Positions 1-9,828 of a stretch of DNA of 64,000 nucleotides are shown one piece after another. Every line of letters begins with the position of its first letter. Position 1 is the first letter of the stretch. The notes under the pieces were generated by a model. The model made no database searches. It was given only the letters and a program-made list of their open reading frames with translations, and was not told the origin of the DNA. Position numbers and translations under genes: made by a program. Source of the DNA: Variovorax jilinensis (GTDB lineage Bacteria; Pseudomonadota; Gammaproteobacteria; Burkholderiales; Burkholderiaceae_C); NCBI RefSeq assembly GCF_030316885.1, contig NZ_JASZYQ010000003.1, positions 434,001 to 498,000 of the forward strand, in the 5' to 3' direction.

Positions 1-78
1 CCTCACGAGTGTCCGACCGCGTGTAGGCGGAAGCCGATGCGGGCGCAATCGGCCTCGTTTCCCTGCCCGGCGTGTCAG

Positions 79-2367
79 TCAGCCGTCGATGGCCTGCTGC
101 AGGGCGCGGTCGACGCGCCCGACCTCGCGCTCCAGCTGCGCAACGGCGCTTTCCATCCCCTCGGTCGCCCCGTCGCGCCACAGGGTCTCGAGATGCCTGG
201 CAAGGGCGGCGGCCCGATGGGCACCGATGCTGCCGAGCGCGCCCTTGAGCGCATGCACCTGCTCCTGCCCGCCGGTCGCGTCGCCCACGGCCAGCGCCGC
301 CCCGATGGCCTGGCGCCGCTGCGCCATGTCGCTGCGCATCGCGACCGCGATCTCGCTCACCGCCGCGAGGTCGCCGCCCAGCGTGCGCACCAGCTGCCGC
401 ATGTCGACCGGCGGCGGCAGGTCGGCTTCGGCGTCTACCTCGGCATCTGCTTGGGCCTCGACGGCCGCTTGGGGCGCCAGGACTTCCACTGCCGCAGGCC
501 GCACCGGCGCGGCCTGGACAGCCGGAACCCCGAACGCAGGCTGTTCGGATCGGCGGCCGATGGTGCTGAAGTCCATCTCGCCGAACGCCTCGTCGCCCTC
601 GTCCTGCGCCGGCCGGCAGCGCGCCCGGGCCACCTGGATCGCCTGGGTCAGCAGGCCCGGCGACACCGGCTTCGACACATAGGCGTCCATGCCGGCCGCA
701 AGGCAGCGTTCGCGGTCTCCCGCCATCGCATGCGCGGTCAGCGCGACCACCGGCGTGTGGCCGCGGCGCGGCTCGGCGTCCTCGAGCCGGCGGATCTCGG
801 CCACCGCGTCGAGCCCGCTCATCACCGGCATCTGGACGTCCATGAGCACGAGGTCGAAGGGCCGATCCTTCCATGCCTGCAGCGCCTGGGCGCCGTTGCG
901 CGCCACCTGGAAGGTGCAGCCCATCTGCATCAGCAGCTTGCGCATGAGCAGTTCGTTGACCTCGTGGTCCTCGGCCAGCAGCACGTGCAGGCCCTGCAGC
1001 GAGCTGACCTCGAGCGGCGCGGGCTCGGTCAGCACGCTCATCTCGTCGGCCGCCTGCTCGAAGACCGCGGTGAAGCGGAAGGTGCTTCCTTCGCCGGGCC
1101 GGCTCAGCAGGTTCAGCGACCCGCCCATCATCGCGACCAGCCGGGCGCAGATAGCGAGCCCGAGGCCCGTGCCGCCATAGCGCCGGGTGATCGAGGCGTC
1201 GGCCTGCGTGAAGGCCTCGAAGATGTGCTCCTGCTTTTCCTGCGGAATGCCGATGCCGGTGTCGCGCACCGTGAACAGCAGGCGCAACTCGTCGCGCCGG
1301 AGCTCGGCCTGGTTGGGCGCCAGACGCACCGTGACCGAGATGCGGCCGAAGTCGGTGAACTTGACCGCATTCGAGACCAGGTTCGAGATCACCTGGCGCA
1401 GCCGTCCCGGATCGCCAGCGAGCTTCCAGGGCACGTCCTGGCCGATCTCGAGCTCGACCTTGAGGCCCTTCTTCTCGGCCAACGGCCGGTGCAGGGCGAC
1501 CGCCTCGCGGACCCAGCGGCCGACATCGAAGCGCACCTGCTCGAACACCAGCTTGCCGGCCTCGATCTTGGACAGGTCGAGCACGTCGTTGAGCAGGGCC
1601 AGCAACGAGGTGGCCGAACTGTCGATCAGCTCCAGGTGCTGACGCTGCTCCTCGTCGAGCGACGACTGGTGCAAGAGCCGCGTGAGGCCCATCACGGCAT
1701 TGAGGGGCGTGCGCACCTCGTGGCTCATGTTGGCGAGGAATTCGCTCTTGGCGCGGTTGCTGGCCTCGGCCTGCGCCCGCGCCTGCTCGATCTCGGCATG
1801 CATGGTGCGCCGCGCCGTGATGTCGGCATTGAAGCCGGTCAGACGCAGCGGCTTGCCCTCGGCGTCGCGCTCCGTGACCATGCCGATGCTCTCGATCCAG
1901 ATCCAGCCGCCCGCGGTCGACACCCGATGCTCGGCGATGTAGCGGTCGGCCTTGCCGCTCACCGCATCCTTGAAGGCCTGCTGCACCACGGGCAGGTCGT
2001 CCGGATGCACGCGCGACATCAGCGTGTCGAGGTCCCAGTGGCGGTCCTGCGCGACCTCGCCGATCATCTTTTCCCAGCGTCCGCCGAGCTGGACCTTGTG
2101 GCCGGAAAGATCCCATTCCCACTGCGCCATGCGCGCTGCCTCGGCCACCATCAGGTGACGCTTGGCCGCCACCAGCACCCGGTGCGATGCCTCGAGTTCG
2201 GCAGCCTGCTGCCGTGCGCGGGCCTCGAGCTTGTCGCGCTCTGCAGTGAGCGATATCACCCGGCGCAGCAGTTCGAGGTGGCGCTGCTGCGAGGCTTCGA
2301 GGCGGGCGCCCAGTTCCTGCTGGCCGTCATCGGCTGCCGGCGGTGTCGTGTTGTCGAATGCTGCCAT
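79..2367 (-). CDS. Hybrid sensor histidine kinase (PAS-HisKA-HATPase-REC-Hpt)
   Basis: A 762-residue cytosolic phosphorelay kinase; no membrane segment or signal peptide is visible. Domains in order: a coiled coil (about 20-75), a PAS fold of the PAS_3 type (about 82-190), HisKA with phospho-His near 216 in SHEVRTPLN, an HATPase domain with N, G1 and G2 boxes (about 325-440), a receiver domain with acceptor Asp near 508 in LMDVQMP, and a C-terminal Hpt domain with HALKGALGS (His near 706). The relay His-Asp-His implies transfer to a separate receiver. The divergently transcribed REC-GGDEF gene 130 bp away is the obvious candidate, which would couple the kinase to c-di-GMP synthesis and cellulose. 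The partner assignment is inferred; the domain calls are clear. The input signal is unknown. Confidence 0.93.
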   Translation of the reverse strand: MAAFDNTTPPAADDGQQELGARLEASQQRHLELLRRVISLTAERDKLEARARQQAAELEASHRVLVAAKRHLMVAEAARMAQWEWDLSGHKVQLGGRWEKMIGEVAQDRHWDLDTLMSRVHPDDLPVVQQAFKDAVSGKADRYIAEHRVSTAGGWIWIESIGMVTERDAEGKPLRLTGFNADITARRTMHAEIEQARAQAEASNRAKSEFLANMSHEVRTPLNAVMGLTRLLHQSSLDEEQRQHLELIDSSATSLLALLNDVLDLSKIEAGKLVFEQVRFDVGRWVREAVALHRPLAEKKGLKVELEIGQDVPWKLAGDPGRLRQVISNLVSNAVKFTDFGRISVTVRLAPNQAELRRDELRLLFTVRDTGIGIPQEKQEHIFEAFTQADASITRRYGGTGLGLAICARLVAMMGGSLNLLSRPGEGSTFRFTAVFEQAADEMSVLTEPAPLEVSSLQGLHVLLAEDHEVNELLMRKLLMQMGCTFQVARNGAQALQAWKDRPFDLVLMDVQMPVMSGLDAVAEIRRLEDAEPRRGHTPVVALTAHAMAGDRERCLAAGMDAYVSKPVSPGLLTQAIQVARARCRPAQDEGDEAFGEMDFSTIGRRSEQPAFGVPAVQAAPVRPAAVEVLAPQAAVEAQADAEVDAEADLPPPVDMRQLVRTLGGDLAAVSEIAVAMRSDMAQRRQAIGAALAVGDATGGQEQVHALKGALGSIGAHRAAALARHLETLWRDGATEGMESAVAQLEREVGRVDRALQQAIDG

Positions 2368-2497
2368 CCAGTGGGCCTTTGTCCGGGCGGTTTGCGAGCC
2401 GTGATAATGGCAGCGGCTCGTACTCCGTCACCATGGCACGTCACCCGATCACCGCCGCGCTTCCCGATGCACTTTTCGCCTTGGCGATCATCGTCCG

Positions 2498-3508
2498 ATG
2501 AGTATGCCCGGGAAAGCGATGCCCTCCGCCCCGGACGCTGAGGCCCAGGACGCGGTCACGGTGCTGCTGGTCGACGACCAGCCCGTGATCGCGATGATGG
2601 TGCGCAAGATGCTCGCGGTCGACCCGGCCATCGCAATGCACGTCTGCTCCGAAGCCGACGCGGCGGTGGCGCAGGCCTGCGCAGTGCGTCCGACCGTGAT
2701 CCTCCAGGACCTGGTCATGCCGGGCGCCAACGGGCTCGAACTCGTCACGGCCTACCGCGAGCACCCCGATACGCGCGACATCCCCATCATCGTGCTGTCC
2801 TCCAACGACGAGCCCGAGATGAAGAAGTCGGCCTTCGCCATGGGCGCCAACGACTATCTCGTCAAGCTGCCGGAGCCGATCGAGCTGATCGCGCGCATCC
2901 GCTACCACTCGCGGGCCTACACCACGCTGGTCGAGCGCGACAACGCCTATCGCGCGCTGCGCCTGAGCGAGCAGCAGCTGCTCGCGAGCAACCTCGAACT
3001 GCAGCGCCTGACCAATTCCGACGGCCTCACGGGCCTGCCGAACCGGCGCTCCTTCAACGACTGCATGGCACGGGAATGGGACAGGTCCAGGACGGAGGGC
3101 ACGCCGCTGTCGCTCCTAATGATCGACGTCGACTATTTCAAGAGCTACAACGACAACTTCGGCCATCTGGCCGGCGACGATGCCCTCCGGTGCGTGGCCG
3201 AGGCGATCCGCGATGCCCACGCCGATCCGACCTGCCTGGCAGCCCGCTTCGGCGGCGAGGAGTTCGCGGTCGTGCTGCCCGGCCTCGAGGCGGCCCGGGC
3301 CGCCGAGGTCGCCGAGCAGATTCGCCTGAGCGTCGAGGCCACCACGCTGCCTCACCCGGCGCCCGAGGCGCGACAGGTGACGGTCAGCATCGGCGTCGCG
3401 ACACGGGTGGCAACGTCCAGGGCCTCGCCGGACCTGCTGATCGCCGCTGCCGACGCCCGGCTTTATCAGGCGAAGTGCGAGGGCCGCAATCGCATCGTCG
3501 CCGCTTGA
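2498..3508 (+). CDS. Response regulator with GGDEF diguanylate cyclase domain
   Basis: A 336-residue protein with an N-terminal receiver domain (DDQ at about 26-28, acceptor Asp71 in LQDLVMPG, conserved Lys in VKLPEP) joined by a short helical linker to a GGDEF domain whose signature is intact (FGGEEF near 250). It should make c-di-GMP from two GTP when phosphorylated, in the manner of WspR/PleD-type regulators. The residues just before GGEEF read DPTC where an inhibitory I-site would have RxxD, so feedback inhibition through the classical I-site appears absent. It lies head-to-head with the hybrid kinase and directly upstream of the bcs operon, whose BcsA carries a PilZ domain, so it is a likely local source of activating c-di-GMP (inference). 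Confidence 0.93.
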   Translation: MSMPGKAMPSAPDAEAQDAVTVLLVDDQPVIAMMVRKMLAVDPAIAMHVCSEADAAVAQACAVRPTVILQDLVMPGANGLELVTAYREHPDTRDIPIIVLSSNDEPEMKKSAFAMGANDYLVKLPEPIELIARIRYHSRAYTTLVERDNAYRALRLSEQQLLASNLELQRLTNSDGLTGLPNRRSFNDCMAREWDRSRTEGTPLSLLMIDVDYFKSYNDNFGHLAGDDALRCVAEAIRDAHADPTCLAARFGGEEFAVVLPGLEAARAAEVAEQIRLSVEATTLPHPAPEARQVTVSIGVATRVATSRASPDLLIAAADARLYQAKCEGRNRIVAA

Positions 3509-3549
3509 ACTTCCGTATTGCATCCGCACGACAAACGTTGCCGCCTTTG

Positions 3550-3577
3550 TTGTCAATCAGGGGTCACGCCGTGACAA
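3550..3577. promoter_or_regulatory. Nested inverted repeat upstream of bcsD
   Basis: TTGTCA at 3550-3555 mirrors TGACAA at 3572-3577, and an inner GTCAC-N3-GTGAC pair lies at 3563-3575. The element sits about 20 nt before the bcsD start in the 81-bp gap after the diguanylate cyclase gene, so it could be an operator or an RNA hairpin controlling the cellulose operon. No T-run follows, so it is not an intrinsic terminator. The binding factor is unknown. Confidence 0.3.
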
Positions 3578-3595
3578 TCGCCGAAGCGGGTGCTC

Positions 3596-4069
3596 ATGAC
3601 AGATCAAGATAATTTCCTCAGCTACTACCAACGCAGCACGTGCTCTGCTCAATGGATGGAATTCAACCGCGCGCTGGCCGCGGAATTGAGTGCCGGCCTG
3701 CCTCCTGAGGACGTCCGCCAGCTGTTCCGACGGATCGGCGAGCGCGTCGCAACGGCGCTGCCGATCGAGCGCTGCGACACGATGGAGCAGCTGACCGCCG
3801 GCTTCAATATCCGCTGGGAAGCCATCGACTGGGGCTTCGCCACGCTGCAGGAAGAGGGCGACCACCTGCGCATCGTTCATTCGTGCAGCCCGCTCGCCAT
3901 GGCCTTCGGCCCCGAAAGCGGGGACTGGGCCGGCGGCTTCTTCGAAGGCGCCTATCAGGCCTGGTTTGCGGCCCAGGGCACGCCGGCCGAGCTGCACGTG
4001 CGCGCCGAGGGCGCGGACGCGCGCGGCCTGCCCCAGCTGGTGCTACGGCTCGAAAGGAGCAACGGATGA
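3596..4069 (+). CDS. bcsD: Cellulose synthase subunit BcsD
   Basis: A 157-residue protein counted from ATG at 3596; a GTG two codons earlier (3590) is an alternative. The length and the pattern, with a QWMEFNRAL segment near the N terminus and a C-terminal half rich in WxxGFxEG and AWxAAQ, fit the BcsD family, which forms octameric barrels in the periplasm of Komagataeibacter and was later placed in intracellular scaffolds that align terminal complexes. No signal peptide is visible. It is the first gene of the operon and overlaps the next gene by ATGA, so the two are translationally coupled. Its presence indicates a type I bcs cluster in the Romling and Galperin scheme, which is often linked to ordered cellulose fibrils. 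Confidence 0.88.
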   Translation: MTDQDNFLSYYQRSTCSAQWMEFNRALAAELSAGLPPEDVRQLFRRIGERVATALPIERCDTMEQLTAGFNIRWEAIDWGFATLQEEGDHLRIVHSCSPLAMAFGPESGDWAGGFFEGAYQAWFAAQGTPAELHVRAEGADARGLPQLVLRLERSNG

Positions 4070-4566
4070 GCGAAGAAGACCGCGAAGCCGAAGACGTGAC
4101 CGGCCTGTTCCGCAAGTTCGGCGGCGATGCCAGCGGTTATCGTGAATTCGAACCCGTACTCGACCCAGCCGCGCCGCCGGCCGCCTGGCCGCTGATCCCG
4201 GGCTCGCGCGCAGCCGCAGCACCGGCGCAACCGCAGCCGCCGACATCGCCTCGGGCAGCGGCGCCGCAGCCGACCCCGGTGCCGGCCGCCGCCATACCTT
4301 CACCCGTCCAGCCGTCCTCGGCCTCACCCACTCACGCATCGAGAGCGGCACCGGTGACCGCGCCCCTCGCTGCTGCGGTCACGGCTGCCCCGCACGCCCT
4401 GCCTACTGCCCTGCCCGCCGCCTGGGCCGCGTCGCCGCCAGTCGTCGGGGCACGCGCGGGAGAACCGCGCGAACTCGACCTGCTCTTCGCACGGCTGGCC
4501 GGCCAGCCACGACCGGCGGTCGACGGCGGCCACGGCCTCATGTCCCGATGGCGGAAGCCGACCTGA
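4066..4566 (+). CDS. bcsP: Proline/alanine-rich cellulose biosynthesis protein BcsP (BcsR-like N terminus)
   Basis: A 166-residue protein starting at the ATGA overlap with bcsD, with GGAG-type SD (aaaggagc) about 6 nt upstream. The N terminus has a BcsR-like motif (DVTGLFRKFGG then GYREFEP). Residues about 35-125 are low complexity and dominated by Ala and Pro. The C terminus has a second short conserved patch (RELDLLFARLAG). BcsP/BcsR proteins precede BcsQ in many proteobacterial clusters and help assemble or stabilise the synthase. The Pro-rich middle is reminiscent of the BcsH scaffold partner of BcsD, but similarity to BcsH cannot be established by eye. A cytosolic adaptor role is inferred. 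Confidence 0.8.
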   Translation: MSEEDREAEDVTGLFRKFGGDASGYREFEPVLDPAAPPAAWPLIPGSRAAAAPAQPQPPTSPRAAAPQPTPVPAAAIPSPVQPSSASPTHASRAAPVTAPLAAAVTAAPHALPTALPAAWAASPPVVGARAGEPRELDLLFARLAGQPRPAVDGGHGLMSRWRKPT

Positions 4567-4568
4567 CG

Positions 4569-5360
4569 ATGCCCGTGATCGCGGTCATCGGGGCCAAGGG
4601 CGGTGTCGGCAAGACGACGGTGGCCGCCAACCTCTGCACGACGCTGGCGCAAGCAGGACACCGGGTCCTGGCCGTGGACCTCGATCCGCAGAACGCACTG
4701 CGCTTCCATCTCGCCCTCGACCGCGACGCCTGCGAGATCGGCCTGGCCGGCGTGCTGGCGGGCGCCGCTTCCTGGACCCAGGCCATGCAGCCGGCGCGTG
4801 GCGGCGTGGTGCTGCTGCCCTTCGGCTTCATCGACGACGAGGCGCAGATCGCGCTCGAACGCCATCTGGCCGACGAGCCCGACTGGCTCGCCCGCACGCT
4901 GGCGCGCTTCCAGCTGCCGCCCGATACCCTCGTGGTGCTCGACACGCCGCCCGGGCCGTCGGTCTACCTGCAGCAGGCGCTGCGCGTGGCGCAGCTCGCC
5001 ATCACCACCCTGCTGCCCGACGCGGGCTCCTTCGCGACCCTGCCGCTGATCGACCGGATGGTCGACAAGTACTGCCTGCCGCGCGCCGACTTCATGGCCA
5101 GCGTCTACGTGGTGAACCAGGCCGATGCCGGCAGGCGGCTCAATCGCGACGTGCTGCAGACGCTGCGCGAGGCGCTCGGCGACCGCCTGCTGGGCGTGGT
5201 GCACCAGGATCAGGCCGTGAGCGAGGCACTGGCCAGCGCGGTCGACGTGCGGCGCTATGCCCCGCACAGCCAGGCCGCCGAGGACTTCGAGCAGTGCGCA
5301 CGCCAGTTGCTGCGCCGCCTGCACCCCCCCATGCCCTTCGCGGAGACCCGCCGACCATGA
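4569..5360 (+). CDS. bcsQ: Cellulose biosynthesis ATPase BcsQ (ParA/MinD family)
   Basis: About 263 residues from ATG 4569; an in-frame ATG at 4548 would add seven residues and overlap bcsP. The start was chosen because the deviant Walker A motif (AKGGVGKTT) then begins near residue 9, as in ParA/MinD proteins. A Walker A-prime Asp (VDLDPQ) and a Walker B-like VVLDTPPG follow. BcsQ is a cytosolic or membrane-associated SIMIBI ATPase (GTPase) needed for placement or assembly of the cellulose machine, and in E. coli it forms a BcsRQ complex. It sits 2 nt after bcsP and overlaps bcsA by ATGA. Confidence 0.92.
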   Translation: MPVIAVIGAKGGVGKTTVAANLCTTLAQAGHRVLAVDLDPQNALRFHLALDRDACEIGLAGVLAGAASWTQAMQPARGGVVLLPFGFIDDEAQIALERHLADEPDWLARTLARFQLPPDTLVVLDTPPGPSVYLQQALRVAQLAITTLLPDAGSFATLPLIDRMVDKYCLPRADFMASVYVVNQADAGRRLNRDVLQTLREALGDRLLGVVHQDQAVSEALASAVDVRRYAPHSQAAEDFEQCARQLLRRLHPPMPFAETRRP

Positions 5361-7537
5361 CCTCTCCTGCCTCCGCGCCGCCCGAAGAGTCCGCCGCCGC
5401 CGCCCCCCCCAGCCGCCGGCTGTTCCGCTTCGTGTCGTGGGCCATCGTGCTGGCCGTGCTGCCGGTGGTGATCATCACGCCGATGACGCTGCACCAGCAG
5501 CTCACGCTATCGGTCGTGCTCTTCATCGCGGCGCTGGTGCTGAATCGCTTCCCGGGCCGCATTCCGACCCTGGCGATGATCTTCCTGTCGGTGGTGGTCT
5601 CGTCGCGCTACATGTACTGGCGCGTGACCGAGACCATGTACATGGACAACCTGCTCGACCTGGTGCTGGGCAGCGGCCTGCTGGCGGCCGAGATCTACGC
5701 CTTCGTGGTGCTGCTGCTGGGCTACATCCAGACCGCCTGGCCGCTGGAGCGCAAGCCGGTGCCGCTGCCGGCCGACCCGCGCGACTGGCCCACGGTCGAC
5801 ATCTTCATCCCGACCTACAACGAGCCGCTGTCGGTCGTGCGGCCCACGGTGCTCGCTGCGCAGTCGATCGACTGGCCGCCCGACAAGATCAGGATCTTCG
5901 TGCTCGACGACGGCCGGCGCGAGGAGTTCCGCGCCTTCTGCGAAGGCGTCGGCGTGCACCACGTCACGCGCGACAACAACCGCCATGCCAAGGCCGGCAA
6001 CATCAACGCCGCGCTCAAGAACACCGACGGCGAGTTCGTCGCCATCTTCGACTGCGACCACACGCCCACGCGCTCCTTCCTGCAGATCGCGATGGGCTGG
6101 TTCGGCCGCGATCCGAAGCTCGGCATGGTGCAGACGCCGCACTACTTCTTCTCGGCCGACCCGTTCGAGAAGAACCTCGGCACCTTCGGCACCGTGCCCA
6201 ACGAGGGCGAGCTCTTCTATGGCCTGATCCAGGACGGCAACGACCTCTGGAACGCGACCTTCTTCTGCGGCTCCTGCGCCGTGCTTCGGCGCACCATCTG
6301 CGAGGAAGTCGGCGGCATCGCGGTCGAGACCGTGACCGAGGACGCCCACACCGCGCTCAAGATGCACCGGGCCGGCTACAACACGGCCTACCTGGCCCTG
6401 CCGCAGGCCGCCGGCCTGGCGACCGAGAGCCTGTCGAGCCACGTCGGACAGCGCATCCGCTGGGCCCGCGGCATGATCCAGATCTTCCGCACCGACAACC
6501 CGCTGCTGGGGCGCGGGCTGACGTGGGCCCAGCGGCTGTGCTACGTCAACGCGATGCTGCACTTCCTGTACGGGCTGCCGCGCATCATCTATCTCACGGC
6601 GCCGCTGGCCTACCTGGTGTTCGGCGCCAGCGTGATCCATGCCTCGGCACCGATGATCTTCGCCTTCGCACTGCCGCACATCTTCCACGCCAACCTCACC
6701 AACAGCCGGATCCAGGGACGCTTTCGCTATCTGTTCTGGAACGAGGTCTACGAGGCCGTGCTCGCCTGGTACATCTTCCGTCCCACGCTGGTGGCGCTGA
6801 TCAATCCGAAGCTCGGCAGCTTCAACGTGACGGCCAAGGGCGGCCTGATCCAGGAGCGCTACTTCGACACCCAGATCGCCAAGGCGAGCCTGTTCCTGCT
6901 GGCGCTCAACTTCATCGGGGTGGCGGCAGGCATCTGGCGCCTGACCTGGGTCGACTCGGAGAACATCCTCACGGTCTGGCTCAACCTGGCCTGGACCTTC
7001 TACAACCTCGTGATCCTCGGCGCCTGCGTGGCCGCGGCCAACGAATCGCGCCAGGTGCGCGGCGCCCACCGCGTGACGCTCGACGTGCCGGCCACGCTCT
7101 ACTTCGCCGACGGTCATTCGATGCGCTGCAACACCTTCGACTTCTCGAGCGGCGGCCTCGGCATCCAGCTGCCGGCGGAGGTCGCGCTGGCCCAGGCGGC
7201 GCCGCTCGAGGTGGCGCTCTACCGCGGCGACGTCGAGCATCGATTCCCGGCCACGGTGCGCTTCAACCGCGGCAAGCGCATGGGGCTGCAGTTCGATCCG
7301 CTGGACTTCGCGCAGGAGCGCGCGCTGGTCCAGTGCACCACCGCACGCGCCGACATCTGGGCCGCGCGCTGGGGCAACCATCCGCGCGTGCCGGCCCATC
7401 GGGTCATCGGCCACATCGCCCGCATCAGCATGGTCGGCTTTCGCGACATGTTCGCCCACTACGCACGCGCCGCGGCGCGCAAGGTGCGCCCGGCATCGGC
7501 CGCCGCGCGCGCCGTCCCTGCAAAGGAACCCACGTGA
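5357..7537 (+). CDS. bcsA: Cellulose synthase catalytic subunit (UDP-forming) BcsA
   Basis: A 726-residue inner-membrane GT2 glycosyltransferase that polymerises UDP-glucose into beta-1,4-glucan and extrudes it. Substrate and catalytic motifs are all present: DDG near 184, DCD (DxD) near 231, TED near 327 and QRIRW near 364. Hydrophobic segments flank the GT domain. The C-terminal PilZ domain has the c-di-GMP ligands RQVRGAHR near 564 and DFSSGG near 594, so activation by c-di-GMP is expected. The start is the ATG in the ATGA overlap with bcsQ. The N terminus is shorter than in enteric BcsA, which has an extra region. It works with BcsB, whose gene overlaps by 4 nt. Confidence 0.97.
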   Translation: MTSPASAPPEESAAAAPPSRRLFRFVSWAIVLAVLPVVIITPMTLHQQLTLSVVLFIAALVLNRFPGRIPTLAMIFLSVVVSSRYMYWRVTETMYMDNLLDLVLGSGLLAAEIYAFVVLLLGYIQTAWPLERKPVPLPADPRDWPTVDIFIPTYNEPLSVVRPTVLAAQSIDWPPDKIRIFVLDDGRREEFRAFCEGVGVHHVTRDNNRHAKAGNINAALKNTDGEFVAIFDCDHTPTRSFLQIAMGWFGRDPKLGMVQTPHYFFSADPFEKNLGTFGTVPNEGELFYGLIQDGNDLWNATFFCGSCAVLRRTICEEVGGIAVETVTEDAHTALKMHRAGYNTAYLALPQAAGLATESLSSHVGQRIRWARGMIQIFRTDNPLLGRGLTWAQRLCYVNAMLHFLYGLPRIIYLTAPLAYLVFGASVIHASAPMIFAFALPHIFHANLTNSRIQGRFRYLFWNEVYEAVLAWYIFRPTLVALINPKLGSFNVTAKGGLIQERYFDTQIAKASLFLLALNFIGVAAGIWRLTWVDSENILTVWLNLAWTFYNLVILGACVAAANESRQVRGAHRVTLDVPATLYFADGHSMRCNTFDFSSGGLGIQLPAEVALAQAAPLEVALYRGDVEHRFPATVRFNRGKRMGLQFDPLDFAQERALVQCTTARADIWAARWGNHPRVPAHRVIGHIARISMVGFRDMFAHYARAAARKVRPASAAARAVPAKEPT

Positions 7538-9828
7538 CATCGGCCCTCCATCGCAAACGAGCGGGCGCCGTCGCGCTCGCGCTGCTGGCCCTGGCCGCAG
7601 GCCCTGCCCTGGCCCAGGGCCGGACCACCCCAGCGCCGACCGCGCGGGCACCGGCCCAGCCGGCCGCCGCACAACCGGCAACCGCGGGCGATTCCACCAC
7701 GGTCCAGATGACGCTCGCCCAGCTCGGCATCGACTTCGCGATCAACCTGCGCGGCACCCGCGGCACCATCGGAATCCCGTTCAGCGTGCGCGCGGACGAA
7801 CTGGTCACCAGCGCCTCGTTCAGGCTCAACTACGCCTATTCGCCGGCACTGATCCCCGAGCTGTCGCACCTCAAGGTCAGCGTCAACGACGTGCTCGTGA
7901 CCACGCTGCCGGTGGTGCGCGGCGAAGGCGGCAAGCCCCAGACCGCCGACATTCCGATCGACCGCCGCCTGATCACCGACTTCAACCGCATCAACATCGA
8001 GCTGGTCGGCCACTACACGCGCGAGTGCGAGGACCCGGCCCACAGCAGCCTGTGGGCCACGGTCGACGCTTCGAGCACGCTGCGGCTCGATGTCCAGATG
8101 CTCAACGTGGCGGCCGACCTCGGCATGCTGCCGCAGCCCTTCTTCGATCGCCGCGACGTGCGGCGCGCGAGCATTCCCTTCGTGCTCGGCAGCGGCGCGG
8201 GTTCGCCGACCCTCGAGGCCGCGGGCATCGTGTCCTCGTGGTTCGGCCTGCTGGCGGGCTACCGCGGCGCGGTGTTCCCGGTCACCACCGGCGCGCTTCC
8301 GCCCGCGGCCCATGCAGTGGTGTTCGCGACGCCCGAGACCGCGATCGACGGGCTCGCGCTGCCCGACATCCAGGGCCCGACGCTGGCGGTGGTCGACCAT
8401 CCGCGCAATGCGGCCTTCAAGCTGCTGCTCGTGATGGGCCGCACGCCGGCAGAGATGCGAACCGCGGCCGCGGCGCTGGCCGTCAACAGCCGCGCCATGG
8501 CAGGCGGCACGGCGACGCTGTCGAACTTCCAGGAGCCGCCGCCGCGACGCCCCTACGACGCGCCGCACTGGCTCGCCGACGACCGGCCCGTGAAGCTCGG
8601 CGAACTGGCACCGGCATCCGACTTCACCGTCGTGGGCTACACGCCCGACGTGATCCGGGTCAACCTGCAGCTCGCACCCGACCTGTTCACCTGGCGCAGC
8701 CGCGGTTTTCCGCTCGACCTGCGCTACAACTACACGCCGCGTGTGCGCCCCGACCAGTCGACGCTGAACCTGAGCCTCGACAACTCCTTCGTCGCCTCGC
8801 TGCCGCTGCGTGCAGCCAACGCCGCCACCGACCGCTGGTGGAGCCCGCTGATGCTCAAGCTGCTGCCCGACGGCACCGTGAGCCAGGACTCGGACCTGCT
8901 GCTGTCACCGCTGCTGCTGGGCTCGCGCAGCCAGCTGCGCATGCACTACTACTTCCAGCCGGCCGGCGGCGACTGCAAGCCGCTGCTCGACAACGTGCGC
9001 GGCAACGTCGATCCGGCGTCGACCATCGACGTCTCCCGGCTGCCGCACTACATCGCGATGCCCGAGCTGGCAGCCTATGCCAACAGCGGCTTCCCGTTCT
9101 CGCGGCTGGCCGACCTGTCCGAGACCGCGGTGGTGCTGCCCGACCAGCCCGACACGGGCGACATCCAGACCTATCTCGCGCTGCTCGGGCACCAGGGCAA
9201 TGCCACCGGCTATCCGGCGCTTCGCCTGACGGTCGGCCGCGCCGCCAACGTGTCGCAGTTCGCGGCCAAGGATCTGCTCGTGATCGGCAACCTGCAGAAC
9301 CAGCCGCTGTTCACGCAGTGGTCCGACCGCATGCCGCTCAAGCGCAAGGCCGACGCCAAGGAGTTCCGCCTGGGCAGCTGGATCGACGACACGCTGAACC
9401 TGATCACCGGCACCCGGCAGCGCCAGGACCTGCCCGCCACCACGCAGATGACGGTGGCCGAGGACGGCAGCGACGCGGTGCTCGCGGGCTTCGAATCGCC
9501 GCTCGCCAAGGAGCGCAGCGTTGTCGCGGTCGTGGCCGGCTCGGCCTCGCAGCCGGCGCTGCTCAATGCGCTCATGAGCCCGAGCCTGGTGCGCAACATC
9601 CAGGGCAGCACATCGTTCGTGCGCGGCAACCAGGTCAGCAGCCTGCTGACCGGCGACACCTACTACGTGGGCAAGCTGCCGCCCGTGATGTGGCTGCAGT
9701 GGAACCTCTCGCGCAGCCCGCTGCTGCTGGCCGCGGCAGTGATCGCCCTGGCGCTGCTGGGCGCCGCCGCGGCTTACGTGAGCCTGCAGCTGCGCGCGCG
9801 TCGCCGCCTGCGCTCAGACCCGTCATGA
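7534..9828 (+). CDS. bcsB: Cellulose synthase periplasmic regulatory subunit BcsB
   Basis: A 764-residue protein with a GTG start at 7534, supported by AAAGGA about 7 nt upstream and by GTGA overlap with bcsA. A signal peptide (about 1-28, ending ALA-Q) leads to a Pro/Ala-rich stretch, then the large periplasmic region with carbohydrate-binding and flavodoxin-like domains, and a single C-terminal transmembrane helix (about 730-752) followed by a basic tail. BcsB guides the glucan through the periplasm, and its C-terminal anchor helix is needed for BcsA activity in the Rhodobacter structure. The ATG of bcsZ overlaps its stop codon. Confidence 0.95.
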   Translation: MTSALHRKRAGAVALALLALAAGPALAQGRTTPAPTARAPAQPAAAQPATAGDSTTVQMTLAQLGIDFAINLRGTRGTIGIPFSVRADELVTSASFRLNYAYSPALIPELSHLKVSVNDVLVTTLPVVRGEGGKPQTADIPIDRRLITDFNRINIELVGHYTRECEDPAHSSLWATVDASSTLRLDVQMLNVAADLGMLPQPFFDRRDVRRASIPFVLGSGAGSPTLEAAGIVSSWFGLLAGYRGAVFPVTTGALPPAAHAVVFATPETAIDGLALPDIQGPTLAVVDHPRNAAFKLLLVMGRTPAEMRTAAAALAVNSRAMAGGTATLSNFQEPPPRRPYDAPHWLADDRPVKLGELAPASDFTVVGYTPDVIRVNLQLAPDLFTWRSRGFPLDLRYNYTPRVRPDQSTLNLSLDNSFVASLPLRAANAATDRWWSPLMLKLLPDGTVSQDSDLLLSPLLLGSRSQLRMHYYFQPAGGDCKPLLDNVRGNVDPASTIDVSRLPHYIAMPELAAYANSGFPFSRLADLSETAVVLPDQPDTGDIQTYLALLGHQGNATGYPALRLTVGRAANVSQFAAKDLLVIGNLQNQPLFTQWSDRMPLKRKADAKEFRLGSWIDDTLNLITGTRQRQDLPATTQMTVAEDGSDAVLAGFESPLAKERSVVAVVAGSASQPALLNALMSPSLVRNIQGSTSFVRGNQVSSLLTGDTYYVGKLPPVMWLQWNLSRSPLLLAAAVIALALLGAAAAYVSLQLRARRRLRSDPS

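Noticed and set aside
37..2541. Long open frame on the plus strand opposite the hybrid kinase
   Set aside because: Its product is a composition-driven Arg/His/Ala-rich string without domains, while the minus strand encodes a clear kinase; such shadow frames are common in high-GC DNA.
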